From Tillus elongatus (lineage: Eukaryota > Arthropoda > Insecta > Coleoptera > Cleridae): 64,000 bases of DNA. The position numbers were made by a program, and so were the translations under genes. Location of the stretch: positions 14,542,846-14,606,845 of the forward strand of contig OZ023267.1 of assembly GCA_964006375.1 (NCBI GenBank), read 5' to 3'. The stretch's first letter is position 1; each line of letters begins with the position of its first letter. The notes beneath the pieces were generated by a model. The model was not told the DNA's origin. It worked only from the letters and a program-made list of their open reading frames with translations, and did not search any database. Shown piece after piece: positions 50,335 through 61,526 of this stretch.

Positions 50335-50667
50335 GGTATCACACCGATAACTCAAAATATAATCGGCCGATTTTGATAAAATTTGGCATGTACCTTCCTT
50401 CTGTAAATGTATTGGATAATTTCGTTAGTCAGGAAAATCGGACGAGGTTTTCCGGAAAAAATTTGAGTTTTTATTCGAAAAAAATTTGTATCTCAAAAAA
50501 TAAAAAAGATAAGATAACCAAATTTGGTAGGTAGGTTTACGATATAAAAATTAAACTATACACGAAAATTTAGATTTCTATGTTGCAAGATAAAAAAGTT
50601 ATAATAAAATATTTTGTGCCAGATCATTTCTATGAAAATTCACTACCATAACGCACTTGCTGCATCC
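50272..50667 (+). repeat. Hairpin-headed interspersed repeat, 3' part with (TA)n
   Basis: Starts in (TA)n (50272-50327), then CACACCGATAACTC, core CGTTAGTCAGGAAAATCGGA and the 3' block ending GCATCC. The head is missing. Confidence 0.65.
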
Positions 50668-50903
50668 AGGATTTTTACACATTTTATTATTTAGTACCAT
50701 ATTAACATTGAACTACTTTTAATGTTTACAGTTTTCACCCCGTTCCGGACAGTGCTAACGCTAACACAAATTTGTGTGAAGAGAAGAGCTTGATAATAAT
50801 TCCATGTTCTTTTCGTGTTTTAAAATTTTAAGTGACTTTTTAATTTGTTAGTGTTGCAGTATGAAATTAATTTATTTATCTACGTCTCATTCCCATATAA
50901 GTC

Positions 50904-51444
<541 letters not shown>

Positions 51445-51586
51445 CAAGATAAGATAAGATGCCCATAAGAAACGCAGTATTAATCTTTTGTTTTAAAATG
51501 TTTCCAGGACAACGAATGTCAAACATTCATTCAGTGTCAACAGTTTTGAAACATTAGTAATTTAGTGTCAACAGTTTTTGTGCAAA

Positions 51587-52681
51587 ATGGCAAGTTTAAG
51601 TGAAACCGAACGTATCGAAATTTTAATGATGATAGGGTACGGTGATAGAACACGAAGTTTTGCTCAAGTGGTGATTATGTTCAATGAGTTGCATCCTGAG
51701 CGGGAATCGATCTCCAAATCCACAGTTTCGAAAACTTTGCATCGTTTTCACGAAACTGGCGCTATCAAGGATAAACCTAGAACTGGAAGGCCAGTAACCG
51801 TTACAAATGAAGAAAATTCTTTGAATGTAATATTGGATGTGGTGGAAAATCCGAAAACTTCGGCACAGCAATTGGCTTTAAATCACAATATGAGTCGATA
51901 TTCAATTCAAAAGATTACGAAGCGGGAAAAGTTCCGTCCATATAAAATTCATTTATTGCAAGAACTGAGTGAAGACGATTTTGATCGCAGAATCGAGTTC
52001 TGTGAACTTATTATGGAGAAGTTACGCCAAAATTTTAACTTTGCCAACCACATTTTGTTTTCCGACGAATCTACATTTTGTTTGAATGGACAAGTCAACC
52101 GACACAACTGTAGGTACTGGTCAGACGAAAACCCACATTGGATGGAACAAATTCACACCCAAAGACCGCAAAAAGTAAATGTTTGGTGTGCTATTATTGG
52201 TGGACATATCATAGGACCTTATTTTATACACGGTAATTTGAACTCTGCTCGATATTTGACACTTTTGCAAGAATCAATTGTTCCAGACGTAAGTCGATTA
52301 TTTCCGAACAATAACGACCCAAATCTACCAGCGGAAGAAATATGGTTTCAGCAGGATGGGGCACCCCCTCATTTTGGAATTGAGGTACGAGAATATCTGA
52401 ATCAAACCTTTCCTGGCAGATGGATAGGGCGCAGGGGAACTATTGAATGGCCAGCTAGGTCTCCCGACATGACGCCGCTTGACTTTTTTTTGTGGGGTCA
52501 TGTAAAAAATTTAATTTACCAAAATAGACCGCAGAATATTGAAGAGTTGCAAGCAAGGATTGTGCATAAAATTAATAACATTCCTCAAAACGCTCTTGTA
52601 AATGCAGTGCAATGTTTTGTTAAGCGAATTCATTATTGTCAGGAGGTCAATGGAGAACACTTTGAACATCTTATAAAATAG
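51587..52681 (+). CDS. DD41D Tc1/mariner transposase, intact
   Basis: 364 residues from the ATG at 51587 (context AAAATGGC). An in-frame ATG at 51578 would add three residues. The enzyme cuts and rejoins the element at TA sites in the nucleus. Seen: a first helix-turn-helix (about 4-50, ERIEILMMIGYGDRTRSFAQ), a second (about 70-115, TSAQQLALNHNMSRYSIQKI), then the catalytic core with first D in ILFSDESTF, second D in WFQQDGAPPHF and third D in MTPLDFFLWG, 41 residues after the second. The C-terminal helix ends in NGEHFEHLIK. No stops or frameshifts occur and all three aspartates are present. It belongs to the rosa/Visitor-like DD41D group by spacing. Confidence 0.93.
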   Translation: MASLSETERIEILMMIGYGDRTRSFAQVVIMFNELHPERESISKSTVSKTLHRFHETGAIKDKPRTGRPVTVTNEENSLNVILDVVENPKTSAQQLALNHNMSRYSIQKITKREKFRPYKIHLLQELSEDDFDRRIEFCELIMEKLRQNFNFANHILFSDESTFCLNGQVNRHNCRYWSDENPHWMEQIHTQRPQKVNVWCAIIGGHIIGPYFIHGNLNSARYLTLLQESIVPDVSRLFPNNNDPNLPAEEIWFQQDGAPPHFGIEVREYLNQTFPGRWIGRRGTIEWPARSPDMTPLDFFLWGHVKNLIYQNRPQNIEELQARIVHKINNIPQNALVNAVQCFVKRIHYCQEVNGEHFEHLIK

Positions 52682-53097
52682 GATTCCAAACAATGTTAAA
52701 AACATCGCAACCGGTTCTTTTCACACTCACAGATTGTTTTCAAGAGATATTCCACTTTTCATTTATTTTTGTTCTTCATCCAATAGATTTTAAAAACAGT
52801 AGCGTTTATTTTTATTTATTTTTTTACCCGGAAACGATTGAGTTTATGTACATCATGCTTCTGATAAATGTTGCTCAAAATTAAGAGAAGGATTGAAATA
52901 TCGAATAATATATAGGGTGTTCCATTAAAAAAAAATTAATATTGGTGTGCCACGCCTGTATGACCAACCCTGTATAAATGAAATTATCACCGCCTAGTAG
53001 ACATTGAAGAACCCAAAAACTTTTGTATAAAACTTTTTTCGACACCTTGTATATTTTCCCGGATAATCGACCGTTTCCAGACTTATCAGCGACCCTG
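52681..53097 (-). repeat. Right terminal inverted repeat of the DD41D element
   Basis: Begins immediately at the transposase stop codon and mirrors 51028-51444. Confidence 0.9.
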
Positions 53098-53207
53098 TAT
53101 ATGTATATGTACATTTAGTGTTATAGTGTTAATAATTTTTAAAACCACCACTAACAGCAACTCGTTACCGCACACCCGAACATTTTGGTCAGGAGACGCC
53201 ACTGCAC

Positions 53208-53576
53208 TATGGATGTTAATTGCACTTGTTGATATTAAATCCACACGTAAACATTTAATATAACTTTATTACTTCACTAACTGAATAAACTATATGATAC
53301 ATTTAACTATAATACACTTTATGATATAATAACAATTACAACAGTACATGAGTACATAGCAGATAACTGACCGAGCGTGGAGGAGGTGTGTTGACTGTAG
53401 CGGTTGGTAGAGAGCAGAGAGAGAGAGAGAGAGAGATCGCCTGGTGTCTCTTATATGCCGTAGTTCTTGACAGCTGGCTGTCGCATAACGTAACACAACG
53501 TTTAACTGTCAAGAGTATTTATGCAGAAACATAGAGTAGTGTTGACGGAAACACTGCGGTCGGAACCATCGCCACA
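53208..53576 (-). repeat. LTR of a second gypsy-family copy, diverged
   Basis: Matches the LTRs at 19239 and 23674 in reverse, with scattered substitutions and extra (GA) and TA units; about 369 bp. It follows the pol fragment as its 3' LTR. Confidence 0.85.
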
Positions 53577-54640
53577 TAATCCCCTCTCAGTGGCAACGCT
53601 ATTAGTTCAAGTATCTTCGTGGAAATCGAAATCTACGTCCATGGCGTGTAGTTTGAACGGGAACGGGAACTTCACTGTCACTTTCAGTTTCACTAGGTGT
53701 TGGACTTTCACTGTCACTTTCAGTTTCACTAGGATGTCTCTGAGGCTGGAAAGTTGTCTGTTCGTTATCACAAAGAATGAATGCGGGTTTAAGACGGTCA
53801 ACAGAAATTGTCTCTTCTCCGTGTGATTTCTTGATTTTGAAGACTTTGTCAGTTCGGGATAACACTTCAAATGGGCCGTCATAAACTGGTTCGAGGGTTT
53901 TTCGCGGAATATCAATGCGAACAAAAACAAAAGGAGCTTCCATAAGCTTAGGATGGACAAATACCTTTTTTGCAGTATGATGTTTAAAAGGTACTGGTCG
54001 AAGTTTCCTTATGTCTTCTTTCAGCTGAGATATAAGTGGTGGAACGTCATGAGCTTGTGTGCTGTTGAAAAAGTCGGTGGGAAGTTTGATTGATTCTCCG
54101 TAGACTATTTCAGCGGGTGTTGAGCGATATTCTGGAATTATGTACTATCTGAGTCCTAGTAACACAATTGGCAATTTAGCGACCCAGTTTTCGTCCATAT
54201 GAGCTTTCAAGGCCTGTTTCAGAACTCTATGCCATCTCTCGACTACGCCATTTGCTGCTGGGTGGTAAGCTGTGGTCTTGATGTGATCTGCACCTAGTGT
54301 TTTAGTGAGGTGTGTGAAAAGGTGGTAATCGAATTGTTTACCTCTGTCTGTGGTGATGTATTGCGGAACACCGAAACGAGAGATCCAGCATGATAAAATA
54401 GTGTTCGCTACTGTTTCTGCTGTAATATCTGACAATGGAATTGCTTCGGGCCATCGAGAAAATCTGTCTATTATTGTTAACAGATAGCGTTGACCTTGTG
54501 ATGGTGGTAATGGTCCCACAATGTCAACATTTATATGCGAGAATCTTCTCATGGCTGGGGTGTATTGCCCAATGGCACAGGAAGTGTGTCTCCATATCTT
54601 GACTTTCTGGCAGGGAATGCAAGTTTTAGACCAAAGACTG
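53577..54640 (-). pseudogene. gypsy pol 3' fragment (integrase core and tail)
   Basis: The minus strand continues from the integrase zinc finger (CIPCQKVK) through catalytic D ([13 protein letters not shown]), D ([12 protein letters not shown]) and E (GVVERWHR) to the Ser/Glu/Asp repeats (two units) and the basic end. A TAG replaces a serine codon shortly after GLR (54147-54149), so the frame is broken. Homology to 19239-23988 stops at about 54640. Gag, protease, RT and RNase H are missing, so it is immobile. Confidence 0.85.
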
Positions 54641-55022
54641 AAAAAATGATCTTTCTGCCTGTTTGGAGTCGATCTTGTTGTGTCGCGCTAAAGAGTGTCG
54701 CGCAGAACCACTGTCGCGCCAATCGACGACCTCGGTCAAAGATAAATATACTACTTAGTAGGATACCATTACTTACCTTTTAACTAATAATTAATAACAA
54801 TGTAAATACGAGAAATCTAATAAGTTTACATTCAAGCGCATGGAAACGAATACAACATCAATGCGAAAATAGCCTAAATATCGACGGAAAGGTCAGCCTG
54901 CTGCCCTCCAGTTGTCTATTTAGTTTTAGTTCACTGGTAGTATGCCGTGCCGTACTAATAGTGTGTAATGTAGATAAACAACCACAGCATAACTTATTAT
55001 GATGCTCTGTAACTATAAGAGT
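54641..55022. other. Unassigned sequence
   Basis: A GTGTCGCGC motif repeats (54686, 54703). No coding domain was recognised. Confidence 0.4.
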
Positions 55023-55066
55023 ATAAGAAGGTACTTGCCTTGCTGCGGCCGGTGCCGTGCCGTGTT
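55023..55066. repeat. 44-bp direct repeat, left of the hAT element
   Basis: Matches 59359-59402 at 43 of 44 positions; begins ATAAGAAGGTACTTGCC and ends GCCGTGCCGTGTT. Confidence 0.85.
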
Positions 55067-55261
55067 TAGTGATGAGTTGTTATTTAACAGTCTGTTATAT
55101 TTTAACTGTTGTCGAGCCGCAACAGTAACAACCTGTTATGGATATATACAAATAACAGGTACAGTGGAGGGTATGCTGTTGCGCTTTACACTAGAACTCG
55201 GAGTCGTATCTGTTTCTGTTGTCGTATCTGTTTCTGTTGCACTGCTACGATGAAGCAACTT

Positions 55262-55437
55262 CTGTTTTCATCCGCAACTGTTATAACAGGATGAATGGAC
55301 ATGAGACTGGGAATGGGGTATAGAGCGGACTTTACTTCATAACATAATACTGTTTTCATCCGCAACTGTTATAACAGGATGAATGGACATGAGACTGGGG
55401 TATAGAGTATAGAGCGGACTTTACTTCATAACATAAC
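55262..55437. repeat. 88-bp tandem duplication
   Basis: The block starting CTGTTTTCATCCGCAACTG occurs at 55262 and 55350, both including the small palindrome CTGTTATAACAG. Confidence 0.85.
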
Positions 55438-55770
55438 ATACTACTTTATACTAGTGTGCTCACAGCTTTGGGAACGTAGGGTCGTCGGTACAATGAAACT
55501 CTTAAATTTTGACAAGTTGTTGATTCACACAAGACACACACATATATTTACAATTTATAAACAAACACAAAATATGAAAAATGTAAATAAAAAGGCTGTA
55601 TATGTAGCAAGTGAAAATTATTGAAAATGAACTATATCACTGTAAAAATAAAATCAGGTCACCACGTATATAAAAAAATAATCACATAGTCGTTGACGTA
55701 AACTCAATCTTCATTAGATAACTCGATATGCTGATGGCATTTTTGTTTTAAGAAAAAACTGATATGTATA

Positions 55771-58590
55771 GGGGAAGTACGGCTGTGATGGCACACCGGC
55801 TATGTTGGCACACCTCTGATATTCACCACTTCTTATGCAGCCAGCGATACAAACGTGTACTGTACTTGAGTAGTGTGATGCGAAAGCTGCGCCGCGTAAT
55901 TTTAATCATCATAGTTTAACTCATAAACTTTATACAATAAAAAATATATTTTGGTAAGCTTCAAGTTCATTTTTGTATGTTCTAGTATGACTAATAATTC
56001 ACTTAAATTTAAAGGTAAAATACTTTTATAGCTACTAAATTGTTTCGTTGTGCCTAACCTATAATGTGGCATGTTTGCACGTTATTTATTTACACGGTTG
56101 CCGTTCTCTATTCAATTTTCTAAAGTAAAGGGATTTCGGCTATGATGGCACACCAATAATTGGTTATGATGGCATAGTGTGCCATCATAGCCAAACCATC
56201 AACATTATTGATTAAATATAATTCGCTTAGTAAAAGATATTATCGTTGTATTGCAGCCATTAACCCCCCCCCCCCTCTTGAAATCATGAACAACAAAAAG
56301 CAAAAAATTGATAGGCAGAGCTGGTCTGAGGAGAATATGAACCAAGCAATCAAAGCTGTCCGGTCTAAAGAAATGGGATGGAAATTGGCTTCCAAAACAT
56401 TTAATGTACCGAAAAGTACTCTAAGGCGAAGAGCAGAGGACAAAAATAAAGTATTACGTGGTAGCAAAAAGGGTTTTTTAGGCGGAAGTGTTAAAGTTTT
56501 CTCCGATGAAGTTGAAATGCAACTAGTTAATCACGTAAAATCGTTGGAATCTAGATTTTTTGGCTTGACGTGTTCTGATTTAAGAAAACTGGCATTTGAA
56601 TTAGCTGAAAAGATGAAATGCAAACACAGTTTTAACCAAGAAAAGCGAATGGCTGGATGGGACTGGTTTCATGCTTTTGTAAAAAGGAATCCGTCGATTA
56701 GTTTAAGGCAGCCTGAGGCCACATCACTAGCGCGGGCGCAAGCCTTTAATAAAGTTACAATAAGCAAGTATTTTACTACCCTTAAAATTATTATAGATCA
56801 ATACAAGTTTGAGCCTGACCAGATTTATAATATGGATGAATCGGGATTATCGACCGTACAATCAAGAACGGATAAAATTTTGGCCTCAAAAGGACGAAAA
56901 CAAGTAGGGTCGGTAACGAGTGCAGAAAGAGGACAACATTTTACTGTTGTATGCTCCATCAATGCCCTTGGAAATTACATACCTCCTGCTATAATTTTCC
57001 CGAGAAAAAACATGAAACAGGAGTTGTTGGATAATGCGCCCCCAGGGTGCGTTGGATTCCCTCAAGAAAGTGGTTGGATGACTGGGCAAGTTTTCTTTTT
57101 TTGGCTAAAACATTTTATTAAATTTGCAAAACCCTCAGCTGAAAAGAAGATTCTATTACTTCTCGATGGCCATTCCAGCCACAAACACCTAGACGTGCTA
57201 GAGTTCGCAAAGCAAAATAATATAATTTTGTTTTGCTTTCCACCACACTGCACCCATAGGGTGCAGCCATTAGATGTTAGCTTCTATGGCCCTCTAACTA
57301 CTTACTATAATCAGGCTCTTAGAAGGTGGCTACATACTCATCCTGGTCGAACAGTAACTCACTTTCAAGTTGGTCACTTATTCGCAGAAGCCTATACTCA
57401 AGCTGCTACCGTCGCCAATGCTGTTAATGGCTTTCGAAAAACAGGGATATGCCCATTTAATGAAGATATATTCCCTGACTGGCAATTCCTTCCTTCAGAA
57501 ACAACCAATGTGGCAGAAGACAATTTATCATCTACTTCAGGAGAACCATCACAGTCTTCAGTGCAAGAAGTAACATTACTACAATCCAAAGCGTCTACTT
57601 CATGCAATAATCAAGTTAACCATGCTGAAGATGAACAATCTTTTCAAAGAGATGAAGAGTTACCTAAAACTACAACTGAAGGTGATATACAGGAAGATGT
57701 TAATTGTTCAGTTCTAATATCACAAATATCTCCTGTTCCGCAAGTAACTTCTCGACAAAAGCGAAAAAGAAAAGGCGGCGAGGTAGGAGTATTAAATACA
57801 ACACCTGACATTGATATGGCAAAAGCAAGACACGATGAGAAGAAAATCGTTGAACAACGAAAAGCTGCTCGCTCTGCAAAGAAAGTGTTGAAAATACAGG
57901 AAGATGATGATGAACCAGAAGAACCTTTCCCAGCAGACGAGGAAGAGGATGATGTGGGTTGCATATATTGCAATTCTTTATTTTCATTATCCAGGCCAAA
58001 GGAACCCTGGATCCAGTGCCAACATTGCAAGAAGTGGTGCCACAATGCATGTGCAGGTATCGACAGAAAAACTAAGATGTTCATCTGTGAATTATGCAGT
58101 GACTAAATTCCCTACCGTTTTCAATGATTTTAAATTACATTGTTTTATATGAAAATTATTTAATTTTTTTCGACGAGTATATCATAATGACAGTTTATTT
58201 ATTGTATTCTTAATATATTAGTGCAAAAACAGATTTTATATCTTCAATAACTTTTATGATTTCCTGAATTTTTTCCTTAAATGACATTATATAACAGGTT
58301 TACTTTAACAAAATGTTTTATTATGAATTTCAAATAACATATCATTTAAATTAATTGAAAGCTGTTAGTGTGCCATCATATCTGAACATGTGCAGATATG
58401 ATGGCACACCACACAACTCACATAAATTTAATTCTCCCCGGTTTACATAAATGTTTAGAAATAATTTATTTATTATTAGTTAGTAAACACTTTATTACAC
58501 ATATAACTGCAAATATACCTTAATTATCACAAATTTAACGCAAGTTACAAGTGATCAAAAAAAAGGGGGCCATCACAGCCGTACTTCCCC
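55771..58590 (+). mobile_element. Intact pogo transposon
   Basis: Inverted ends GGGGAAGTACGGCTGTGATG and CATCACAGCCGTACTTCCCC, flanked by TA (55769-55770, 58591-58592), the pogo target. Length 2,820 bp with one open transposase frame. The subterminal motif TATGATGGCACACC and its complement recur near 56135, 56162, 56176, 58370 and 58396, candidates for transposase binding sites. Confidence 0.93.
56286..58106 (+). CDS. pogo-family transposase with C-terminal PHD finger
   Basis: 606 residues from the ATG at 56286; the frame is open further upstream but has no earlier ATG. It probably excises and inserts the element at TA in the nucleus. Seen: a Pipsqueak-like helix-turn-helix (about 12-55, ASKTFNVPKSTLRRRA), a CENP-B-type DNA-binding region (to about 150), then the DDxD core with D184 (YNMDESGLS), D294 (LLLDGHSSH) and D330 (HRVQPLDVSF), 35 residues between the last two. 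NGFRKTGICPF follows (380-391), then an acidic/Ser-rich linker, a nuclear-localisation-like RQKRKRKGG (490-498) and a C4HC3 PHD finger (559-604, CIYC...CQHC...CHNAC...CELC). The frame is complete. The PHD end would allow binding to histone H3 tails, an inference. Alternative: a domesticated gene, but the intact inverted repeats and TA duplication say transposon. Confidence 0.93.
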   Translation: MNNKKQKIDRQSWSEENMNQAIKAVRSKEMGWKLASKTFNVPKSTLRRRAEDKNKVLRGSKKGFLGGSVKVFSDEVEMQLVNHVKSLESRFFGLTCSDLRKLAFELAEKMKCKHSFNQEKRMAGWDWFHAFVKRNPSISLRQPEATSLARAQAFNKVTISKYFTTLKIIIDQYKFEPDQIYNMDESGLSTVQSRTDKILASKGRKQVGSVTSAERGQHFTVVCSINALGNYIPPAIIFPRKNMKQELLDNAPPGCVGFPQESGWMTGQVFFFWLKHFIKFAKPSAEKKILLLLDGHSSHKHLDVLEFAKQNNIILFCFPPHCTHRVQPLDVSFYGPLTTYYNQALRRWLHTHPGRTVTHFQVGHLFAEAYTQAATVANAVNGFRKTGICPFNEDIFPDWQFLPSETTNVAEDNLSSTSGEPSQSSVQEVTLLQSKASTSCNNQVNHAEDEQSFQRDEELPKTTTEGDIQEDVNCSVLISQISPVPQVTSRQKRKRKGGEVGVLNTTPDIDMAKARHDEKKIVEQRKAARSAKKVLKIQEDDDEPEEPFPADEEEDDVGCIYCNSLFSLSRPKEPWIQCQHCKKWCHNACAGIDRKTKMFICELCSD

Positions 58591-59358
58591 TACAAACGTA
58601 CAGTTATGCTTTAACGTGAGTCCTTAGGTATTATATTATATTAGGTAGTTTTTTGCTCATTCTTCTTTGCCTTATGTAACTAATAAATCAATATTCCTTT
58701 TTACTTTTCACTTTGGAAATCTAAGAAATAGGTCCGATTTTAAACATCTTTTTTTATTACTACTGCAAAATAAAAAATCGCTGAAACTTAAAAAATCTCA
58801 GAAACAGTACCAATTTTAATGAAATTATAAAAATATTCCCTGTACCCGGTATAGTTGAAACCAGACACACTTCGCCCTATAGGTAGAGAGAAAAAAATTA
58901 GTTTTAATTTAAAAAAAAATATTTATTTTATTTTTTGCTTACAATAATTCATTTATTTCATATAGCTCTCATTTTCAAGGAAAAGATGGCTATAGAGGTT
59001 TTCAAGCTCAATGCTTAACTAATACTTAATTAGTTAAGAAAATTCGAAAGAAATTCTACATTGTTGAATTTTTTACCAAATTATTATTAGTGATGAATAC
59101 CCAAAAAAAAACCTCCATCATTTTTTTAATAAAAAATTTATTAATTGTGTTAAACATAATACAAGAATATTTTTTATTTTAAACATTACCCAACTACACC
59201 ACCGGACGGGTTCAGCTACTGTTACTACGTCTACGTGGAATTCTTAATAATTCATAGTTCATACTGTTATTTTCAACCTGTTATATTTAACTGTTTTTTC
59301 TAAATAACAGTAACAGGTGCGACCTGTTAAAGCAATATAACAGTTTTTCCCATCACTA

Positions 59359-59402
59359 ATAAGAAGGTACTTGCCTTGCTGTGGCCGGTGCCGTGCCGTG
59401 TT
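59359..59402. repeat. 44-bp direct repeat, right of the hAT element
   Basis: Second copy of 55023-55066 with one C/T difference. Confidence 0.85.
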
Positions 59403-59649
59403 GTTTTTATTACAGTTTACGGGAAGAAGTGGTCAGACTTCTACTTCTACAGTCATCAAACTTTTTCCATTTCTAGAGAAAATGTTTTTACTATAACATT
59501 GCTAAGACAGCCCCCAAATAGGTAGGTCTGGTTTTACATGGTCATTCGTTTGCAGTAGTTTACTTGAGTCTATCGCGCGACTGTTGATTGTAGACCAGTT
59601 CGCCATCTAGTTCGACTAGATGTGCTATTTGGTTAGCAGGTCATAATGT

Positions 59650-60045
59650 AAAAACTTTGCAGGTCAGTGCAATTTCCTGCAAGTCATACCATTTCCTACC
59701 TACAAATGATATGTTTATATTATAAAAGTACACCAACCAACCCCCACCCCCGTAATTCACGTAAGTGGCTGCAGGTTGAAATGTTACAGATTATAAAAAC
59801 TTTGCAGGTCAGTGCAATTTCCTGCAGGTCAGACCATTACCTATACCCGCTATTTTGATATTATAAAAGTACACCAACCAGCCCCTACCCCCATAATTCA
59901 CGTAATTGGCTGCAGGTTATTTTGGTATAGCTTAAAAACTTTGTAGATAGTCCAATTTCCTGCAGGTCAGACTATTTCCTACCTAAAACAATATCAACCA
60001 GCAGCCACTTATGTGAAGTACGGGGTGAGGGTTGATTAAGGTGAC
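59650..60045. repeat. About 142-bp tandem repeats ending in an inverted segment
   Basis: Units starting AAAAACTTTG occur at 59650, 59795 and 59934 and share TGCAATTTCCTGCAGGTCAG and ACGTAAGTGGCTGCAGG. In the third unit the CAACC...GTGGCTGCAGG part is present as its reverse complement (59996-60040). Confidence 0.75.
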
Positions 60046-60099
60046 CACATAGTTTTGTCAAGCTCATAGCTTAAAGTAGGCAATGGTTTTCCTGTTGGT

Positions 60100-60209
60100 G
60101 AAGTTTCGTAGAAAAAATTCACTAATGAGGATATCGCGACTTTTGAATTTAGAAAATTTTTTTTTAAATGAGCGTAAACTAGACCCCCAGAACACATATT
60201 CGGGGTCAA

Positions 60210-60300
<91 letters not shown>
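60100..60300 (+). repeat. Hairpin-headed interspersed repeat, 5' part with (TA)n
   Basis: Partial head (AAAAAATTCACTAATGAGG), leader AAACTAGACCCCCAGAAC and (TA)n at 60214-60294. The core is absent. Confidence 0.6.
60214..60294. repeat. (TA)n microsatellite
   Basis: About 80 bp of TA at the end of the truncated hairpin-headed repeat copy. Confidence 0.95.
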
Positions 60301-60301
<1 letters not shown>

Positions 60302-60886
60302 GTGTATCCCCGATCGAGGCATGAATAGGTGCAAAAGACTGTATTTTTTTTTAGTTGAAACTTCATTTTCTAAAAATAAGCCCTGCTTGAATAGAGAATG
60401 ATTTGTGTCATAATTTTAATTGCCAAAAATCAAGTATGCCTTGGAAATTTACAAAAAACTAATTTTTTAAATTAGTTAAGTGCCTTTTCCCTAGGAGATA
60501 CGAAAAAAGCTTTATTAAGGAAAGATGACCGGAAAAAAAAACCGAGTAGGAATACAAAATTTTAAAATCCTAAGCCTACTTTGATATTTTGCATAATTTT
60601 CAATCCACGCCTCTCCCTTATTGAAGATATTAAAAAAATTCGTTAAATGTTGTCCAAAATAATAAATTGAACACCATGGGTTTCTTTTTCTCCCTCTATT
60701 AGACATTTAGATAACTAAGGAAGTTAGAACATTAAAATAAGAAAATACAAACATCAAAAAATAAATTTATTTCATTGTTAACATAAAAATACTAACATCA
60801 GCTAAAATACTCATTTATTCAACAAGTCCGTCGCCTTTATTCGTACATTCTTCTATTTTTTTCTTGAAATGCAGTAAAAGGTGTTT
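60301..60886. other. Unassigned, probably the 3' flank of a DD41D remnant
   Basis: No coding domain is convincing. The minus-strand 60706-60515 frame has no recognisable motif. Confidence 0.35.
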
Positions 60887-61140
60887 TAATCTCCTCAGGG
60901 AAATAAAATTTGTCGCATCTCTAATGGATTTTTCAATACTTCTCCGTCATTTGGAAGCCAAATTGAATATAGTATTTGTTCTATCCGGCCCCAAAAATAA
61001 AAATCTATGATTGTTTGGTCCGAAGATCCGGACGGCCACAAAATGGGACCAGCATTGGCTATCCATTTTTCTTGAAAATTCTCATACAGCCATTCACATA
61101 CCCGAAATGTTGAGTGGGCTGAATAACCGTCGTGTTAAAA
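60887..61140 (-). pseudogene. DD41D transposase C-terminal fragment
   Basis: The minus strand reads GYSAHSTFRVCEWLYENFQE, KWIANAGPILWPSGSSDQTI and IDFYFWGRIEQILYS. This matches the stretch from just after the second catalytic D to past the third D (IDFYFWG) of the transposases at 7906 and 51587. It is cut at about 61140 by the 3' end of a CR1/L2-like LINE. Confidence 0.7.
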
Positions 61141-61149
61141 ATATGAAAA

Positions 61150-61490
61150 AAAGTCTCTTTTTTTTATTTCAACAACATAACACGAGGGCTCACAGCCTAA
61201 ATAATATCGTACCGTGGGTGTCAACTAGAAGGAAAAAGGCAACTTGTTAATTCTGGACTTGAAGGTTTGGAGGTTCGGAGGAGAAGGAAAAACATATGCC
61301 AGCAAGGAATTCCACAACTTGGAACTCCTCGGGACAAAAGAGCAAGCATAACAAGATGTTCTATGTCTGCTAACCTGGACAGTAAAAGGGTGCATTCGCT
61401 CTGTTCCCCTGGTAGATCTATTGGGGGCAGCAGGTGGAGGAACTATGGAAGAAAGCTCCCCTGAGCAGTGCCCGTGCATATATCTATAAA

Positions 61491-61526
<36 letters not shown>

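Larger units (their letters stand above)
55067..59358. mobile_element. hAT element carrying a nested pogo transposon
   Basis: Ends TAGTGATGAG and CCATCACTA are those of the hAT element at 4977. Shared internal blocks include CACTAGTATAAA-type and CATAACATAATA sequences. Without the pogo insertion it is about 1.47 kb and non-coding. It is flanked not by an 8-bp duplication but by a 44-bp direct repeat. An 88-bp internal tandem duplication lies at 55262-55437. Confidence 0.75.

Noticed and set aside
56208..56285. Upstream extension of the pogo transposase to 632 residues
   Set aside because: The upstream start is TTG and the added residues follow a poly-C tract with no family motif; the ATG at 56286 is preferred.
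57644..58084. 146-residue minus-strand frame rich in serine
   Set aside because: Antisense of the acidic linker and PHD finger of the pogo transposase.
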